A stretch of DNA of 33,526 nt, taken from Fidelibacterota bacterium (GTDB lineage: Bacteria > Pseudomonadota > Alphaproteobacteria > Rhodospirillales > Rhodospirillaceae). Position numbers and translations under genes: made by a program. Below are positions 24,073-33,452 of the stretch, piece by piece. The notes beneath the pieces were generated by a model. It was not told the origin of the DNA. It did no database searches and saw only the letters and a list, made by a program, of their open reading frames with translations. Where the stretch lies: positions 1 through 33,526 of the forward strand of contig CAMDOZ010000014.1 of assembly GCA_945903705.1 (NCBI GenBank), read 5' to 3'. How positions within the stretch are numbered: position 1 is the stretch's first letter; the number at the start of each line of letters is the position of its first letter.

Positions 24073-25066
24073 GAACCGTGAAGGCGTCATCGCCGGATTC
24101 TTGCGCAAGCACAACTGGCACGAGGCCGCGCGTGGCCCGCTGGCCGGCGACGCGTCGTTCCGCAGGTATGACCGTCTGCAAGGAACGCGCGGCCCCGCCG
24201 TGCTGATGGACGCGCCGCCGCCGCAGGAGGATGTACGCCCCTTCGTGCGCATAGCGCGCCATTTATTCAATCACGGCTTCGGCGTGCCGGAGATCCTGGC
24301 GGAGGATCCCGATGCCGGCCTTCTGCTGCTCGAAGACCTGGGCGACGACACGTATACGCGCCTCCTGGCCCGCGGCCACAATGAGCGCGAGCTCTATACC
24401 CTCGCTATCGACGCCTTGATTGCGCTGCATCGCTTGCCGGCCCGGGATGCGATCCCCGATGGGGTCATTCCTTACGGGGAAGCGCGGCTTATTGAAGAAG
24501 TGAGCCGGGTGAACAGCTGGTATCGGCAACTCGTCGGCGCCCCCGTCCTCTCGTCGCATACCGAGCGCTCGTACGGCGATATTTGGGCGCGCGTGCTGCC
24601 GCGGGCGTGGAAGGTCCCGACGTCCTTAGTGCTCTTTGACTTCCACATCGACAATCTCATGATTGTCCCCGGCCGCACCGGCCTTAAGGCCTGCGGCATC
24701 CTGGATTTTCAGGACGCGGTCGCGGGGCCGGTGACCTACGACCTCATGTCGCTCTTGGAGGATGCGCGTCGCGACATCAGTCCTGCGCTGGTGACGGAGA
24801 TGAAGGAGCGCTATCTCGCGGCGTTCCCGAATATCAAGCGCGAGGATTTTGATCTGTCCTGGGCCGTGATGGCGGCGCAGCGTCATACGCGCGTCATCGG
24901 AACATTCGCGCGCCTCAAGCTCCGGGACAACAAACCGCACTACCTCGTCCATATGCCGCGGCTGTGGCGCTATATGGATGCCTGTCTTGCACATCCCGCC
25001 CTCAAGGACTTGAAGACGTGGTTCGACATGCATGTACCGCAAGAGCTCCGGATCGTTCCTTCATGA
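24065..25066 (+). CDS. amgK: Amino-sugar kinase AmgK (anomeric MurNAc/GlcNAc kinase)
   Basis: A 333-residue kinase of the aminoglycoside phosphotransferase fold. With MurU it recycles N-acetylmuramate to UDP-MurNAc, bypassing de novo synthesis and fosfomycin-sensitive MurA. Visible are GDASFRRYDRL (28-38), LLLLEDLGDDTYTRLL (86-101), the catalytic loop LVLFDFHIDNLMI (188-200, with D192 and N197) and the metal-binding ILDFQDAVAGPVTYD (212-226). The His usual two residues before the catalytic Asp is Leu. The start is ATG 24065, overlapping tsaE. The pairing with murU makes the assignment firm. Long forms from upstream starts run through tsaE and are not real. Confidence 0.9.
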   Translation: MSENREGVIAGFLRKHNWHEAARGPLAGDASFRRYDRLQGTRGPAVLMDAPPPQEDVRPFVRIARHLFNHGFGVPEILAEDPDAGLLLLEDLGDDTYTRLLARGHNERELYTLAIDALIALHRLPARDAIPDGVIPYGEARLIEEVSRVNSWYRQLVGAPVLSSHTERSYGDIWARVLPRAWKVPTSLVLFDFHIDNLMIVPGRTGLKACGILDFQDAVAGPVTYDLMSLLEDARRDISPALVTEMKERYLAAFPNIKREDFDLSWAVMAAQRHTRVIGTFARLKLRDNKPHYLVHMPRLWRYMDACLAHPALKDLKTWFDMHVPQELRIVPS

Positions 25067-25082
25067 CGCCGAAGAGGGCATG

Positions 25083-25802
25083 ATGCCGAAGAAAGCCATG
25101 CTGCTCGCGGCCGGCCTAGGGCAACGCATGCGTCCGGTGACGGACACTATTCCGAAACCGTTGGTCAAGATCGGCGGCAAGAGCCTGATCGACTGGACGC
25201 TGGACTCGCTCGCGGGCGTGGGCATTGGCGAGGCCATCGTCAACGTCCATTACCTTGCGCCGCTGCTTGTGCGCCACCTTTCCGGACGCATGAGCCCGCG
25301 TGTCGTCATATCCGATGAAACCGAGCGGCTCCTGGATACGGGCGGCGGCGTTGCGAAGGCATTGCCGCTCTTGGGCACTGAGGCCTTCTTCGTGTGCAAC
25401 TGCGATGCCATCATCATTGACGGAGCCGTACCGGCGCTGCGCCGGATCGCGAGCGCGTGGAACGACGGCCTGGATGTTCTGATGCTGGCTCATCCGCGCG
25501 AGACGGCCCACGGCTTCGACGGCGCCGGGGATTTTTTCATCGACGGCGAGGGCCGCATGACCCGGCGCGGATCCGCGGCCACGGCGCCTTTCGTCTACGC
25601 CGGCCTTTTCATCATCCATCCCCGCGCCTTCGCCGGAACGAAGCCGGAGCCCTTCTCGCTGAACCGTGTGTGGGACACGGCGATCGCGGCCGGCCGGATG
25701 CGCGCCCTGATCCACGACGGGCAATGGTTCCACGTCGGAACGCCTGACTCGATCGGCGAAACTGAGGCCTTGCTGATGCAAGGTCGGCAAGCGGCATTGT
25801 GA
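25083..25802 (+). CDS. murU: N-acetylmuramate-1-phosphate uridylyltransferase MurU
   Basis: A 239-residue nucleotidyltransferase that turns MurNAc-1-phosphate and UTP into UDP-MurNAc. The signature is AMLLAAGLGQRMRPVTDTIP followed by KPLVKIGGKSLIDWTLD. Others are IVNVHYLAP, SDETERLLDTGGGVAKALPL, FFVCNCDAIII and the end WFHVGTPDSIGETEALL. Two ATG codons stand side by side (25080 and 25083); the second has the better spacing from GAGG. It lies 16 bases after amgK and overlaps addB by four bases. Confidence 0.93.
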   Translation: MPKKAMLLAAGLGQRMRPVTDTIPKPLVKIGGKSLIDWTLDSLAGVGIGEAIVNVHYLAPLLVRHLSGRMSPRVVISDETERLLDTGGGVAKALPLLGTEAFFVCNCDAIIIDGAVPALRRIASAWNDGLDVLMLAHPRETAHGFDGAGDFFIDGEGRMTRRGSAATAPFVYAGLFIIHPRAFAGTKPEPFSLNRVWDTAIAAGRMRALIHDGQWFHVGTPDSIGETEALLMQGRQAAL

Positions 25803-28786
25803 CGCGCGCCAAGGGTGAAAGCTGGAGAGCCTCAGCCGCACTTAAGCCGGCGGTCTTCACCATTCCGGCGCGCTTGCCTTTCGTCGATGTCCTCGCCGAG
25901 GGAATTCTCGCCGACACCGGTGACGACCCCCTCACGCTTCCCGGACTTACCGTACTTTTGCCGACGCGCCGCGCCTGCCGGTCGCTGCGGGAAGCGTTTC
26001 TGAGACTCACGGGCGGCGCGCCGATCCTGCTGCCGCGAATGCTGCCGCTCAACGACCTCGACGAAGAAGATGCGCTGTTCAGCGGCTTTGCGTCCGCCGA
26101 GACATTGGAAGCCATTCCGCCTGCGATCGCGCCTCTCAAGCGGCAGCTATTCCTGGCGCGGCTGATCCAGTCCCGCCCCGTGGCAGGCCGTACGCCGCAT
26201 TTCGAGGAAGCGCTGCATCTTGCGGCGGAGCTCGCGCACCTCATCGACCAGGTTCAAACCGAGCGGTTGAGCTTCGAGCGCCTTAAAGACCTAGTGCCGG
26301 ATGCCTACGCTGAACACTGGAAGGAAACGCTCACGTTCCTCGAGATCGTTACGCGCCTTTGGCCGGCAGTGTTAGCGGACGACGGCTCCATCGATCCGGT
26401 CGATCACCGCAACCGCGTGTTCGCAGCGCAGGGCGCGGCCTGGAGCGCGCGATCGCCCGGACCGGTAATCGCTGCAGGCTCCACCGGCAGCGTGCCGGCG
26501 ACGGCCGATCTGCTGGCAAACATAGCGCGCCTTCCCGAAGGGTGCGTGGTGCTTCCTGGCCTCGATCTGGACCTGGACGATGACGGGTGGGAGGCCGTGG
26601 ACGAGACTCATCCGCAATACGGGATGAAGGCGTTGCTGGCTCATCTCGAGATCTCCCGCGAGGTCGTGCGGCCGTGGCCCAGTACCAAGGGCATCGCAAC
26701 AGTGCGGGAACGCCTGGTGACCGAAGTGATGCGCCCCGCCGCCACCACCGAGACCTGGCGCGCGCTCCAAGGATTTAACGAAGGCGCAGTCGCAAACCTG
26801 ACGCGCTTGGACTGCGCCGGAGCGCGCGAAGAGGCGGAAGCCGTCGCGCTGATCATGCGCGAGGCCCTGGAGACTCCGGAACGAACGTGCGCGCTGGTGA
26901 CTCCGGACCGCCGCCTCGCCGAACGCGTGGGCGCCGAACTCAAGCGCTGGAAGATCGACGTCGACGATTCCGCCGGACGCAGCCTCGATCGCACTCCGGT
27001 CGGCACGTTCCTGCGGTTGACCGCGGCAATGGTTGCTGAAGAATTTGCCCCCGTTGCGACCCTTTCCGCCTGCAAGCATCCGCTGGCTACCGCAGGCATG
27101 GACGACGTTGTCTTTCGCACCCTCACCCGCACCGCGGAACGTTTCATGCTGCGCGGGCCGCGGCCGGCCGCCGGCCTCGAGGGACTCAAAGGACTGGCCA
27201 CGACGCTGCCGCCGTCTCTGCGCGACGTCGGTCGATGGGTTGACCGGCTCGAAACCTGTTTCGGCGCTTTCGCCGAGGTCATGGCAGGGGACGCCGTGAC
27301 GCTCGAGGCGGTCCTGAACGCCCATATGGAGGCCGCCGAAGCCTTCGCCGAAACGGCCGACACGCCCGGCCCGCTGCGGTTATGGGCGGGTGACGCGGGC
27401 GAAGTCATGGCCGCCTTCGCGGCGGAATTAGCTCTGCACGGCGTTGACGTCGCGCCGTTCGCGCCGAAGCTCTATCCCGCGGTACTGAATGCGCTACTGA
27501 CGGGTCAAGTCGTACGGCCGAAGTTCGGGCGGCACCCGCGTCTGGCCATTCTCGGGCCGCTGGAAGCGCGCCTGCAACGCTTCGACATCCTGATTCTCTC
27601 GAGCCTCAATGAAGGAACCTGGCCCGGCGAGACGATGCCGGACCCGTGGATGAGCCGACCGATGCGCGAGGCCTTTGGCCTGCCCGCGCCGGAGCGGCGC
27701 ATCGGCCTTGCCGCCCACGACGTGGCGCAGGCCGTCTGCGCAGCGCGGGTGATCATGACGCGGGCGGTGAAAGCGGACGGAACACCGACTGTGCCGTCCC
27801 GGTGGCTGATGCGCCTGGAAGAAGTGATCAAGGCAGCGGGGCTGAAGGAGACGTGGCGGGCGGCCAACGATCCTTGGCTGGCATGGGCCAAGGACCTGAC
27901 GCACCCGGGACAATTCACGGCAGGCAAGCCGCCGGCACCGCGTCCACCGGTCGCAGCGCGGCCACGCAAACTTTCGGTCACCCAGGTTGAAACATGGATG
28001 CGCGACCCGTACGGGATCTATGCGATGTGTGTGCTCGGTCTAAGGGCGCTGCCTAAGTTAGACCAGGACGTGAGCCTTGCCGACTACGGCTCTCTCACGC
28101 ATGCGGCCCTGCAACAGTTTGTCGCAGCACATCCCGCCGGACCGCTGCCGGACGACGCCGCCGAAAAACTTTGCGCCATCGGCCGGCGGCTGTTCGATAG
28201 CGGTACCGTCCGTCCGGCCGTCATGGCGTTCTGGTGGCCACGGTTCGAGCGGATCGCACATTGGTTCGCCGCCCACGAGCGAGCCCGCCGCGGCGGCCTG
28301 AAGCGCGCGCATGTTGAAACACGCGGCGAAATGATTCTGGACGGGCCTGCTGGGCCCTTCACCTTGATCGCAAAGGCGGACCGCATCGACGAGACCGCTC
28401 ATGGCCTCGCGGTGATCGACTACAAGACCGGCGCGGTGCCGACCGACAAGATGGTGCTTGCGGGTTTCGCGCCGCAATTGCCTCTGGAGGCCGCCATGGC
28501 GCTGGCGGGCGCTTTCAAGGACGTGCCACGCGCGGCGATCGGCGAGATCGCCTTCTGGCAATTGCATGGTCGCAACGACGGTGGCGAAGCGTCGGCGGTT
28601 GAAGGCGACCCAGCGGTACTGGCGAAGAACGCGCACGAAGGTTTGACGCGCCTAATCGCCACCTTCGACGATCCGAATACGCCTTATGAAGCGCGACCCA
28701 ACCCGGATATGGCGCCGACTTACAGCGACTATTTGCACCTCGCGCGCGTCAAGGAATGGATTTCCGCCGGCGAGGAAGAATCGTGA
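25799..28786 (+). CDS. addB: AddB subunit of the AddAB double-strand-break nuclease
   Basis: A 995-residue protein of the alphaproteobacterial AddB type. It joins AddA to resect double-strand ends for recombination, the counterpart of RecBCD. The N-terminal PGLTVLLPTRRACRSLREAF replaces a working Walker A, as known for this group. The middle has ILGPLEARLQRFDILILSSL and LNEGTWPGETMPDPWMSRPM, typical of UvrD-like folds. The C-terminal RecB-family nuclease has AVIDYKTGAVP with D874 and K876. GTG start at 25799 overlapping the murU stop. It ends in GTGA with addA. Cysteines for an iron-sulfur cluster, as in Bacillus AddB, are not evident. Confidence 0.93.
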   Translation: MTRAKGESWRASAALKPAVFTIPARLPFVDVLAEGILADTGDDPLTLPGLTVLLPTRRACRSLREAFLRLTGGAPILLPRMLPLNDLDEEDALFSGFASAETLEAIPPAIAPLKRQLFLARLIQSRPVAGRTPHFEEALHLAAELAHLIDQVQTERLSFERLKDLVPDAYAEHWKETLTFLEIVTRLWPAVLADDGSIDPVDHRNRVFAAQGAAWSARSPGPVIAAGSTGSVPATADLLANIARLPEGCVVLPGLDLDLDDDGWEAVDETHPQYGMKALLAHLEISREVVRPWPSTKGIATVRERLVTEVMRPAATTETWRALQGFNEGAVANLTRLDCAGAREEAEAVALIMREALETPERTCALVTPDRRLAERVGAELKRWKIDVDDSAGRSLDRTPVGTFLRLTAAMVAEEFAPVATLSACKHPLATAGMDDVVFRTLTRTAERFMLRGPRPAAGLEGLKGLATTLPPSLRDVGRWVDRLETCFGAFAEVMAGDAVTLEAVLNAHMEAAEAFAETADTPGPLRLWAGDAGEVMAAFAAELALHGVDVAPFAPKLYPAVLNALLTGQVVRPKFGRHPRLAILGPLEARLQRFDILILSSLNEGTWPGETMPDPWMSRPMREAFGLPAPERRIGLAAHDVAQAVCAARVIMTRAVKADGTPTVPSRWLMRLEEVIKAAGLKETWRAANDPWLAWAKDLTHPGQFTAGKPPAPRPPVAARPRKLSVTQVETWMRDPYGIYAMCVLGLRALPKLDQDVSLADYGSLTHAALQQFVAAHPAGPLPDDAAEKLCAIGRRLFDSGTVRPAVMAFWWPRFERIAHWFAAHERARRGGLKRAHVETRGEMILDGPAGPFTLIAKADRIDETAHGLAVIDYKTGAVPTDKMVLAGFAPQLPLEAAMALAGAFKDVPRAAIGEIAFWQLHGRNDGGEASAVEGDPAVLAKNAHEGLTRLIATFDDPNTPYEARPNPDMAPTYSDYLHLARVKEWISAGEEES

Positions 28787-31700
28787 GCACCGCCTCGCCA
28801 ATTCAGCTCGCCGAGCGTACGCAGCGCAAGGCTGCCGACCCACGGGCCAGTGTGTGGGTTAGCGCATCCGCCGGCTCAGGCAAGACCAAGGTCCTGACCG
28901 ACCGCGTGCTGGCGTTGCTTCTCGCGGGCACCCCGCCACACAAGATTCTTTGCCTGACCTTCACCAAGGCCGCCGCCGCGGAAATGAGCAACCGCGTCAA
29001 CGAGCGATTGGCCTCCTGGGTGACAATGGATGACGTCGTCCTGCGGGGCGAATTGACCGCCTTATATCCCGAAATCGTTGACCGACCGCTCATAGATCGG
29101 GCGCGCCGCCTGTTTGCCCATGTGCTCGATGCACCGGGCGGCCTCGCGATCTCGACGATCCATGGCTTCTGCCAGTCCCTGCTGCGCCGGTTTCCGCTGG
29201 AAGCCGGCGTTACTCCGCATTTTACTGTCATGGACGAGCAGGACGCGCGCGAGACGCTCGCGAGCGCTCAGGAGCAGTGCATCGGCCAGGCCCACGGCGG
29301 TGACGATGCTGATCTCGCTGAAGCGCTGAAGCTCATCACCGCGCGCGTCCACGAAGTGCACTTTGCGGACCTGATGAACGACTTGGCCTCCTGCCGCACC
29401 AAACTCGCGCGCATGCTCGACGGCTATGGCGGCCTCACGAACGTCGCACGCGCCCTTCGCCGAAAGTTGGGACTGCCCGAGACCGCGACGGAAATCTCGT
29501 TGCTTATTGACGCGTGCAAGGATGTGGCCTTCGATCCGACGGCTCTTGCGCGCGCCTGCACGGCGCTCGATGGCGGATCGGCGACAGATAGAGAGCGGGC
29601 GACCGCGCTACGCGCGTGGCTTGCGCAAGAAAACAGGCGTGTTGAGGGGTTTGACGCCTATGCCGGCGTCTTCCTGACGCAGAAAGACGAGCCGTTAGTG
29701 CGGCTCGCAACCAAAGGAGCCGTGGCAGCGCTACCCGACGTGCTCGCCATCCTCGAGATTGAGGCGCGCCGTGTGCAATCGGTCCGCATGATGTGCAAAG
29801 CGGCCCGGGTCGCGGCGAACACCGAGGCTCTCCTTCGCCTCGGCGTGCGGATGCTGGAAATTTATTCGGCCGAGAAATCGCGGCGCGGACTTCTGGATTA
29901 TGACGATCTGATCCAAACCGCGCGCCGGTTGGTGGAACGCGAGGGCGCGGCGGCCTGGGTACTCTATAAACTCGACGGCGGCCTCGACCATATCCTCATC
30001 GATGAAGCGCAGGACACAAATCCGGACCAGTGGGCGATCGTCGACGCCCTGACCAAAGAGTTCTTTGCCGGCGAAGGCGCGCACGAGCAGGTTTCTGCGC
30101 AAACGCGGACCGTGTTTGCCGTCGGCGATCGCAAACAGTCCATCTACGGCTTTCAGGGCGCAGCGCCCGACGAGTTCGACCGGATGCAGGAGGTGATGTC
30201 GGGGCGTGCCGTCGATGCCAACAAGCAGTGGGAGAACGTGACGCTCAACGTCTCCTTCCGCTCGGTGGCGGCCGTGCTCGACGTCGTGGACCTTGTCTTT
30301 CAGCAGCCGGCGGCACGCGACGGCGTCGCACGCCCGGAAGAAGACGTGAGGCATATCCCTGCCCGCACCGCCAGCGGTGGTCTCGTCGAGCTGTGGCCGC
30401 CGGTTGAGCCGGAAGCAACGGATGCGATAGCCCCATGGAAGCCTCCCGTGGAGCGCAAGCGCGGCGACTCGCCACCGGCCCGTCTTGCTGCCCTGGTCGC
30501 CAAGCGAATTCAAAGCATGGTGAATTCGGGCGAGGTGCTGCAATCGCAGGACCGCCCGATCCGCGCCGGCGACATCATGGTGCTCGTGCGCCGGCGCACC
30601 GGTTTCGTGGAAGACCTCGTGCGCCAGCTAAAAACCCTGAAGGTCCCCGTGGCCGGCGTCGACCGCATGGTGCTGACCGATCAGATGGCGGTGATGGATC
30701 TTATGGCCCTTGGCCAATTCCTGCTGCTGCCGGAGGACGACTTGACGCTGGCCACGGTCCTGAAGGGTCCGCTCGTCGATCTAACCGAGGACGAGTTGTT
30801 CAACTTGGCGCATGGCCGTGGCGAGAAACGCTTGTGGGACGTCTTGAATGCACACGCGGGGAGCTCGTCGCGCTTCGGGACTGCACATCGCGTGCTCGCC
30901 GATCTTCTCGCAAAGACCGACTATCTTACGCCGGTTGAGTTGTATGGCTATGTACTGGTGGCGTGCGAGGGGCGCATGAAACTTCTGTCGCGCCTAGGCC
31001 TCGATGCGGAAGACCCGATCGATGAGTTCATGACGCTGGCGTTGTCCTACCAGGACGATCACGCTCCGTCGCTTCAGGGATTCCTTCACTGGCTATCGGC
31101 CGGGGACGCGGAGATCAAGCGCGACCTGGACAGCGGCGAAAGCGGTGCGGTGCGTGTCATTACCGTTCATGGCGCGAAGGGCCTGCAGGCCCCCATCGTT
31201 TTCCTGCCGGACACGATGCAGGCGCCGACTCTCCAAGAGCGGCTTCTGTGGACACAGGACAAGCAGCCGTTGATGCTGTGGTGTGCGGCAGCGACGGAGA
31301 TCGATCCCGTGACGCGCGCCACCCGCCAGGCGCTGGTCGACGCGCAGGACAGGGAATACCGCCGGCTCCTCTATGTCGCTATGACTCGCGCCAGGGATCG
31401 GCTGTATGTCTGCGGCTGGCAGAACCGGCGACCGCGCACGGGAGCGGCGACCTGGTACGAGATGGTGAAAGCCGGCCTCACGGCGTCATCGGCGCAACCG
31501 ATCGTGGATCCAGTCCTTGCCGGCTCGGCCATTCTCGGCGATGCGACGGTCACGCGACTGACGTCGCGCCAGCTGAAGCCGGCGCCGGAGGCCGAGAAAC
31601 CGAATACCGCGCGTCCCGCCGCGCCCGGTTTGCCGGACTGGACCCGCACCGATGCGCGGCCGGAACAGACGCCGCCGCGTCCACTAGCGCCGTCGCGCGC

Positions 31701-32262
31701 CGCGATGCAGGACCCTCCGGTGAATTCACCGCTCGCCGGAGACGCGCGCTCGCGATTCCAGCGCGGCCTGATCATTCACCGCCTGCTCCAAAGCCTGCCC
31801 GACCTTCCGCCGGACCGGCGACAGATCGCAGCAGAGGCTTTCGCTGCGCGCCCATCCTGGAAACTCGACGATATGACCCGCGCCGCGCTGGTACGCGAAA
31901 CTATCGCCGTTCTTGAAGATCCCGACTTCGCGCCATTGTTCGCACCGGGAGCATCGCGAGCCGAAGTGCCGGTGACTGGGCTGTTGGGCCGGTTCGCGCT
32001 GTCAGGCCAAGTGGACCGTTTGGCCGTCACCGATGACGAAGTTTGGATCATCGACTACAAGACCAATCGCCCGCCGCCTCGCGCGGCCGTGGATGTCGAC
32101 AGGGCCTATGTTTACCAGATGGCCGCATACCGACGCGCTTTGCAGGCCATCTACCCGCGCCACACGGTGCATTGCGTGCTGCTATGGACCGACGGCCCCT
32201 TCCTGCTGGAGCTTCCGGCCCAGCAAATGGATGACCTGCTCGCGTCTTCCGGCCTAATCTAG
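28783..32262 (+). CDS. addA: AddA helicase-nuclease subunit
   Basis: A 1159-residue UvrD/Rep-type helicase with a C-terminal nuclease. Helicase motif I is WVSASAGSGKTKVLTDRV (Walker A about 27-35), then CLTFTKAAAAEM, motif II HILIDEAQDTNPDQW, motif III AVGDRKQSIYGFQGA, VRVITVHGAKGLQAPIVFLP and motif VI RRLLYVAMTRARDRLYV. The nuclease motif IIDYKTNRPPP has D1091 and K1093. The start is GTG at 28783, overlapping addB by four bases, which fits the domain edge; an ATG at 28756 would add residues read from inside addB. The proline-rich part about 940-985 is a linker between helicase and nuclease. Confidence 0.94.
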   Translation: MSTASPIQLAERTQRKAADPRASVWVSASAGSGKTKVLTDRVLALLLAGTPPHKILCLTFTKAAAAEMSNRVNERLASWVTMDDVVLRGELTALYPEIVDRPLIDRARRLFAHVLDAPGGLAISTIHGFCQSLLRRFPLEAGVTPHFTVMDEQDARETLASAQEQCIGQAHGGDDADLAEALKLITARVHEVHFADLMNDLASCRTKLARMLDGYGGLTNVARALRRKLGLPETATEISLLIDACKDVAFDPTALARACTALDGGSATDRERATALRAWLAQENRRVEGFDAYAGVFLTQKDEPLVRLATKGAVAALPDVLAILEIEARRVQSVRMMCKAARVAANTEALLRLGVRMLEIYSAEKSRRGLLDYDDLIQTARRLVEREGAAAWVLYKLDGGLDHILIDEAQDTNPDQWAIVDALTKEFFAGEGAHEQVSAQTRTVFAVGDRKQSIYGFQGAAPDEFDRMQEVMSGRAVDANKQWENVTLNVSFRSVAAVLDVVDLVFQQPAARDGVARPEEDVRHIPARTASGGLVELWPPVEPEATDAIAPWKPPVERKRGDSPPARLAALVAKRIQSMVNSGEVLQSQDRPIRAGDIMVLVRRRTGFVEDLVRQLKTLKVPVAGVDRMVLTDQMAVMDLMALGQFLLLPEDDLTLATVLKGPLVDLTEDELFNLAHGRGEKRLWDVLNAHAGSSSRFGTAHRVLADLLAKTDYLTPVELYGYVLVACEGRMKLLSRLGLDAEDPIDEFMTLALSYQDDHAPSLQGFLHWLSAGDAEIKRDLDSGESGAVRVITVHGAKGLQAPIVFLPDTMQAPTLQERLLWTQDKQPLMLWCAAATEIDPVTRATRQALVDAQDREYRRLLYVAMTRARDRLYVCGWQNRRPRTGAATWYEMVKAGLTASSAQPIVDPVLAGSAILGDATVTRLTSRQLKPAPEAEKPNTARPAAPGLPDWTRTDARPEQTPPRPLAPSRAAMQDPPVNSPLAGDARSRFQRGLIIHRLLQSLPDLPPDRRQIAAEAFAARPSWKLDDMTRAALVRETIAVLEDPDFAPLFAPGASRAEVPVTGLLGRFALSGQVDRLAVTDDEVWIIDYKTNRPPPRAAVDVDRAYVYQMAAYRRALQAIYPRHTVHCVLLWTDGPFLLELPAQQMDDLLASSGLI

Positions 32263-32267
32263 GACCG

Positions 32268-33359
32268 ATGGATACCGCCACCCCCCAGACACCGGACCTC
32301 TCGGACCAGACCCACAACGTGGACGGAGTTCTGCTGCGCGAGTGCTGGTACTACGCCTTGCCCTCGCACGCGCTCAAGCGCCGCTCGACCGTTCACCGCA
32401 CTCTGCTGGGCGACGCGGTGTTGCTGGGCCGTGACGCGGACGGAAAGGCATTTGCGCTACGCGACACCTGCCCGCATCGCGGCACGCTGCTCTCCAAAGG
32501 CGCGTTCGACGGCCGCGAGGTGCAGTGCCCCTATCACGGCTGGCGCTTTCGCACCGACGGCCAGTGCACCGCCATTCCGTCGCAACTCGCCGACCAGAAA
32601 CCCCAAGCGCAGGACATCCGCGCCCTCGCCTACCGCCTCGTCGAGCGCGACGGGAATATCTGGATCTATATGGGCGCGAGGAAAGAGGGCCTGCCACCCG
32701 TGCCTTCGGTGCCGAACGTCGGCGTGCGCTTTCAGTTGCATGAGTCGGTCATCTTCGATTGCAACATCGACATTGCCGTGTCGGGGCTCATGGACCCGGC
32801 GCACGGCGCTTTCGTCCACCGCTCCGCACTCTGGCGCGCGGCGGACAGCATCCATGAAAAGCAAAAAGCCTTTTCTCCGCTACCGGAAGACGAAGGCCTG
32901 GGCTGGCGCATGGACCGCCATCCGGCGTCGAAGAACTCGAAGGCTTATAGATTGTTTCTCGGCGGCGCACCGGAGACGGAAATTAGTTACCGCATTCCCG
33001 CCACGCGCATCGAGCATGCGCAGACGAAAAAGTATAACTATTGCGGCTTGACCGCCTGCACGCCCATCACCGCCGAACGCACGGAAGTGCATCACGTCAT
33101 GTACTGGGACGTTCCAGGGGCTTCGATCATGCGACCCATCGTGAGGGTCTTGACGAAACGGTTCCTCGATCAGGATCGGCGCGCGGTCATGGCCATGCAG
33201 GACGGGCTCGCCTTCAATCCGCCAACCATGCTGATTCAGGACGCGGATACGCAGACCCGCTGGTACTTTCGCTTGAAACGGGAGCTTCTGGCGGCACAGG
33301 CGGAAGGCCGTGTGCCACGCAATCCTCTCATGCCTGTGATGCTTCGCTGGCGCAGCTGA
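32268..33359 (+). CDS. Rieske non-heme iron oxygenase, alpha-subunit type
   Basis: A 363-residue oxygenase. The Rieske 2Fe-2S site is C68-x-H70 (DTCPHRGTLLSKG) and C87-x2-H90 (VQCPYHGWRF). The mononuclear iron site is D176/H179/H184 in GLMDPAHGAFVH. It should need an electron-supplying reductase, which is not in the window. The substrate cannot be read; relatives act on aromatic rings, quaternary amines or sterol-like compounds. It starts five bases after the addA stop, so it is probably in the same transcript, although it has no known link to DNA repair. A trxA gene follows. Confidence 0.88.
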   Translation: MDTATPQTPDLSDQTHNVDGVLLRECWYYALPSHALKRRSTVHRTLLGDAVLLGRDADGKAFALRDTCPHRGTLLSKGAFDGREVQCPYHGWRFRTDGQCTAIPSQLADQKPQAQDIRALAYRLVERDGNIWIYMGARKEGLPPVPSVPNVGVRFQLHESVIFDCNIDIAVSGLMDPAHGAFVHRSALWRAADSIHEKQKAFSPLPEDEGLGWRMDRHPASKNSKAYRLFLGGAPETEISYRIPATRIEHAQTKKYNYCGLTACTPITAERTEVHHVMYWDVPGASIMRPIVRVLTKRFLDQDRRAVMAMQDGLAFNPPTMLIQDADTQTRWYFRLKRELLAAQAEGRVPRNPLMPVMLRWRS

Positions 33360-33372
33360 GGAATTGCCGTCC

Positions 33373-33401
33373 TTGACGCGCCAGATACCCCTCCCTAGAT
33401 T
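33373..33401 (+). promoter_or_regulatory. Sigma70-type promoter for trxA
   Basis: TTGACG (33373-33378) and TAGATT (33396-33401) are 17 bases apart, five of six and four of six matches to the consensus. It lies 51 bases before the ATG. A small hairpin GACGC-TTC-GCGTC (33421-33433) follows in the leader. This is the best promoter-like match I found in the window. Confidence 0.6.
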
Positions 33402-33452
33402 CGGCCCATCTCTCCATTCAGACGCTTCGCGTCTCCAGCAAGGACCTTCCCG

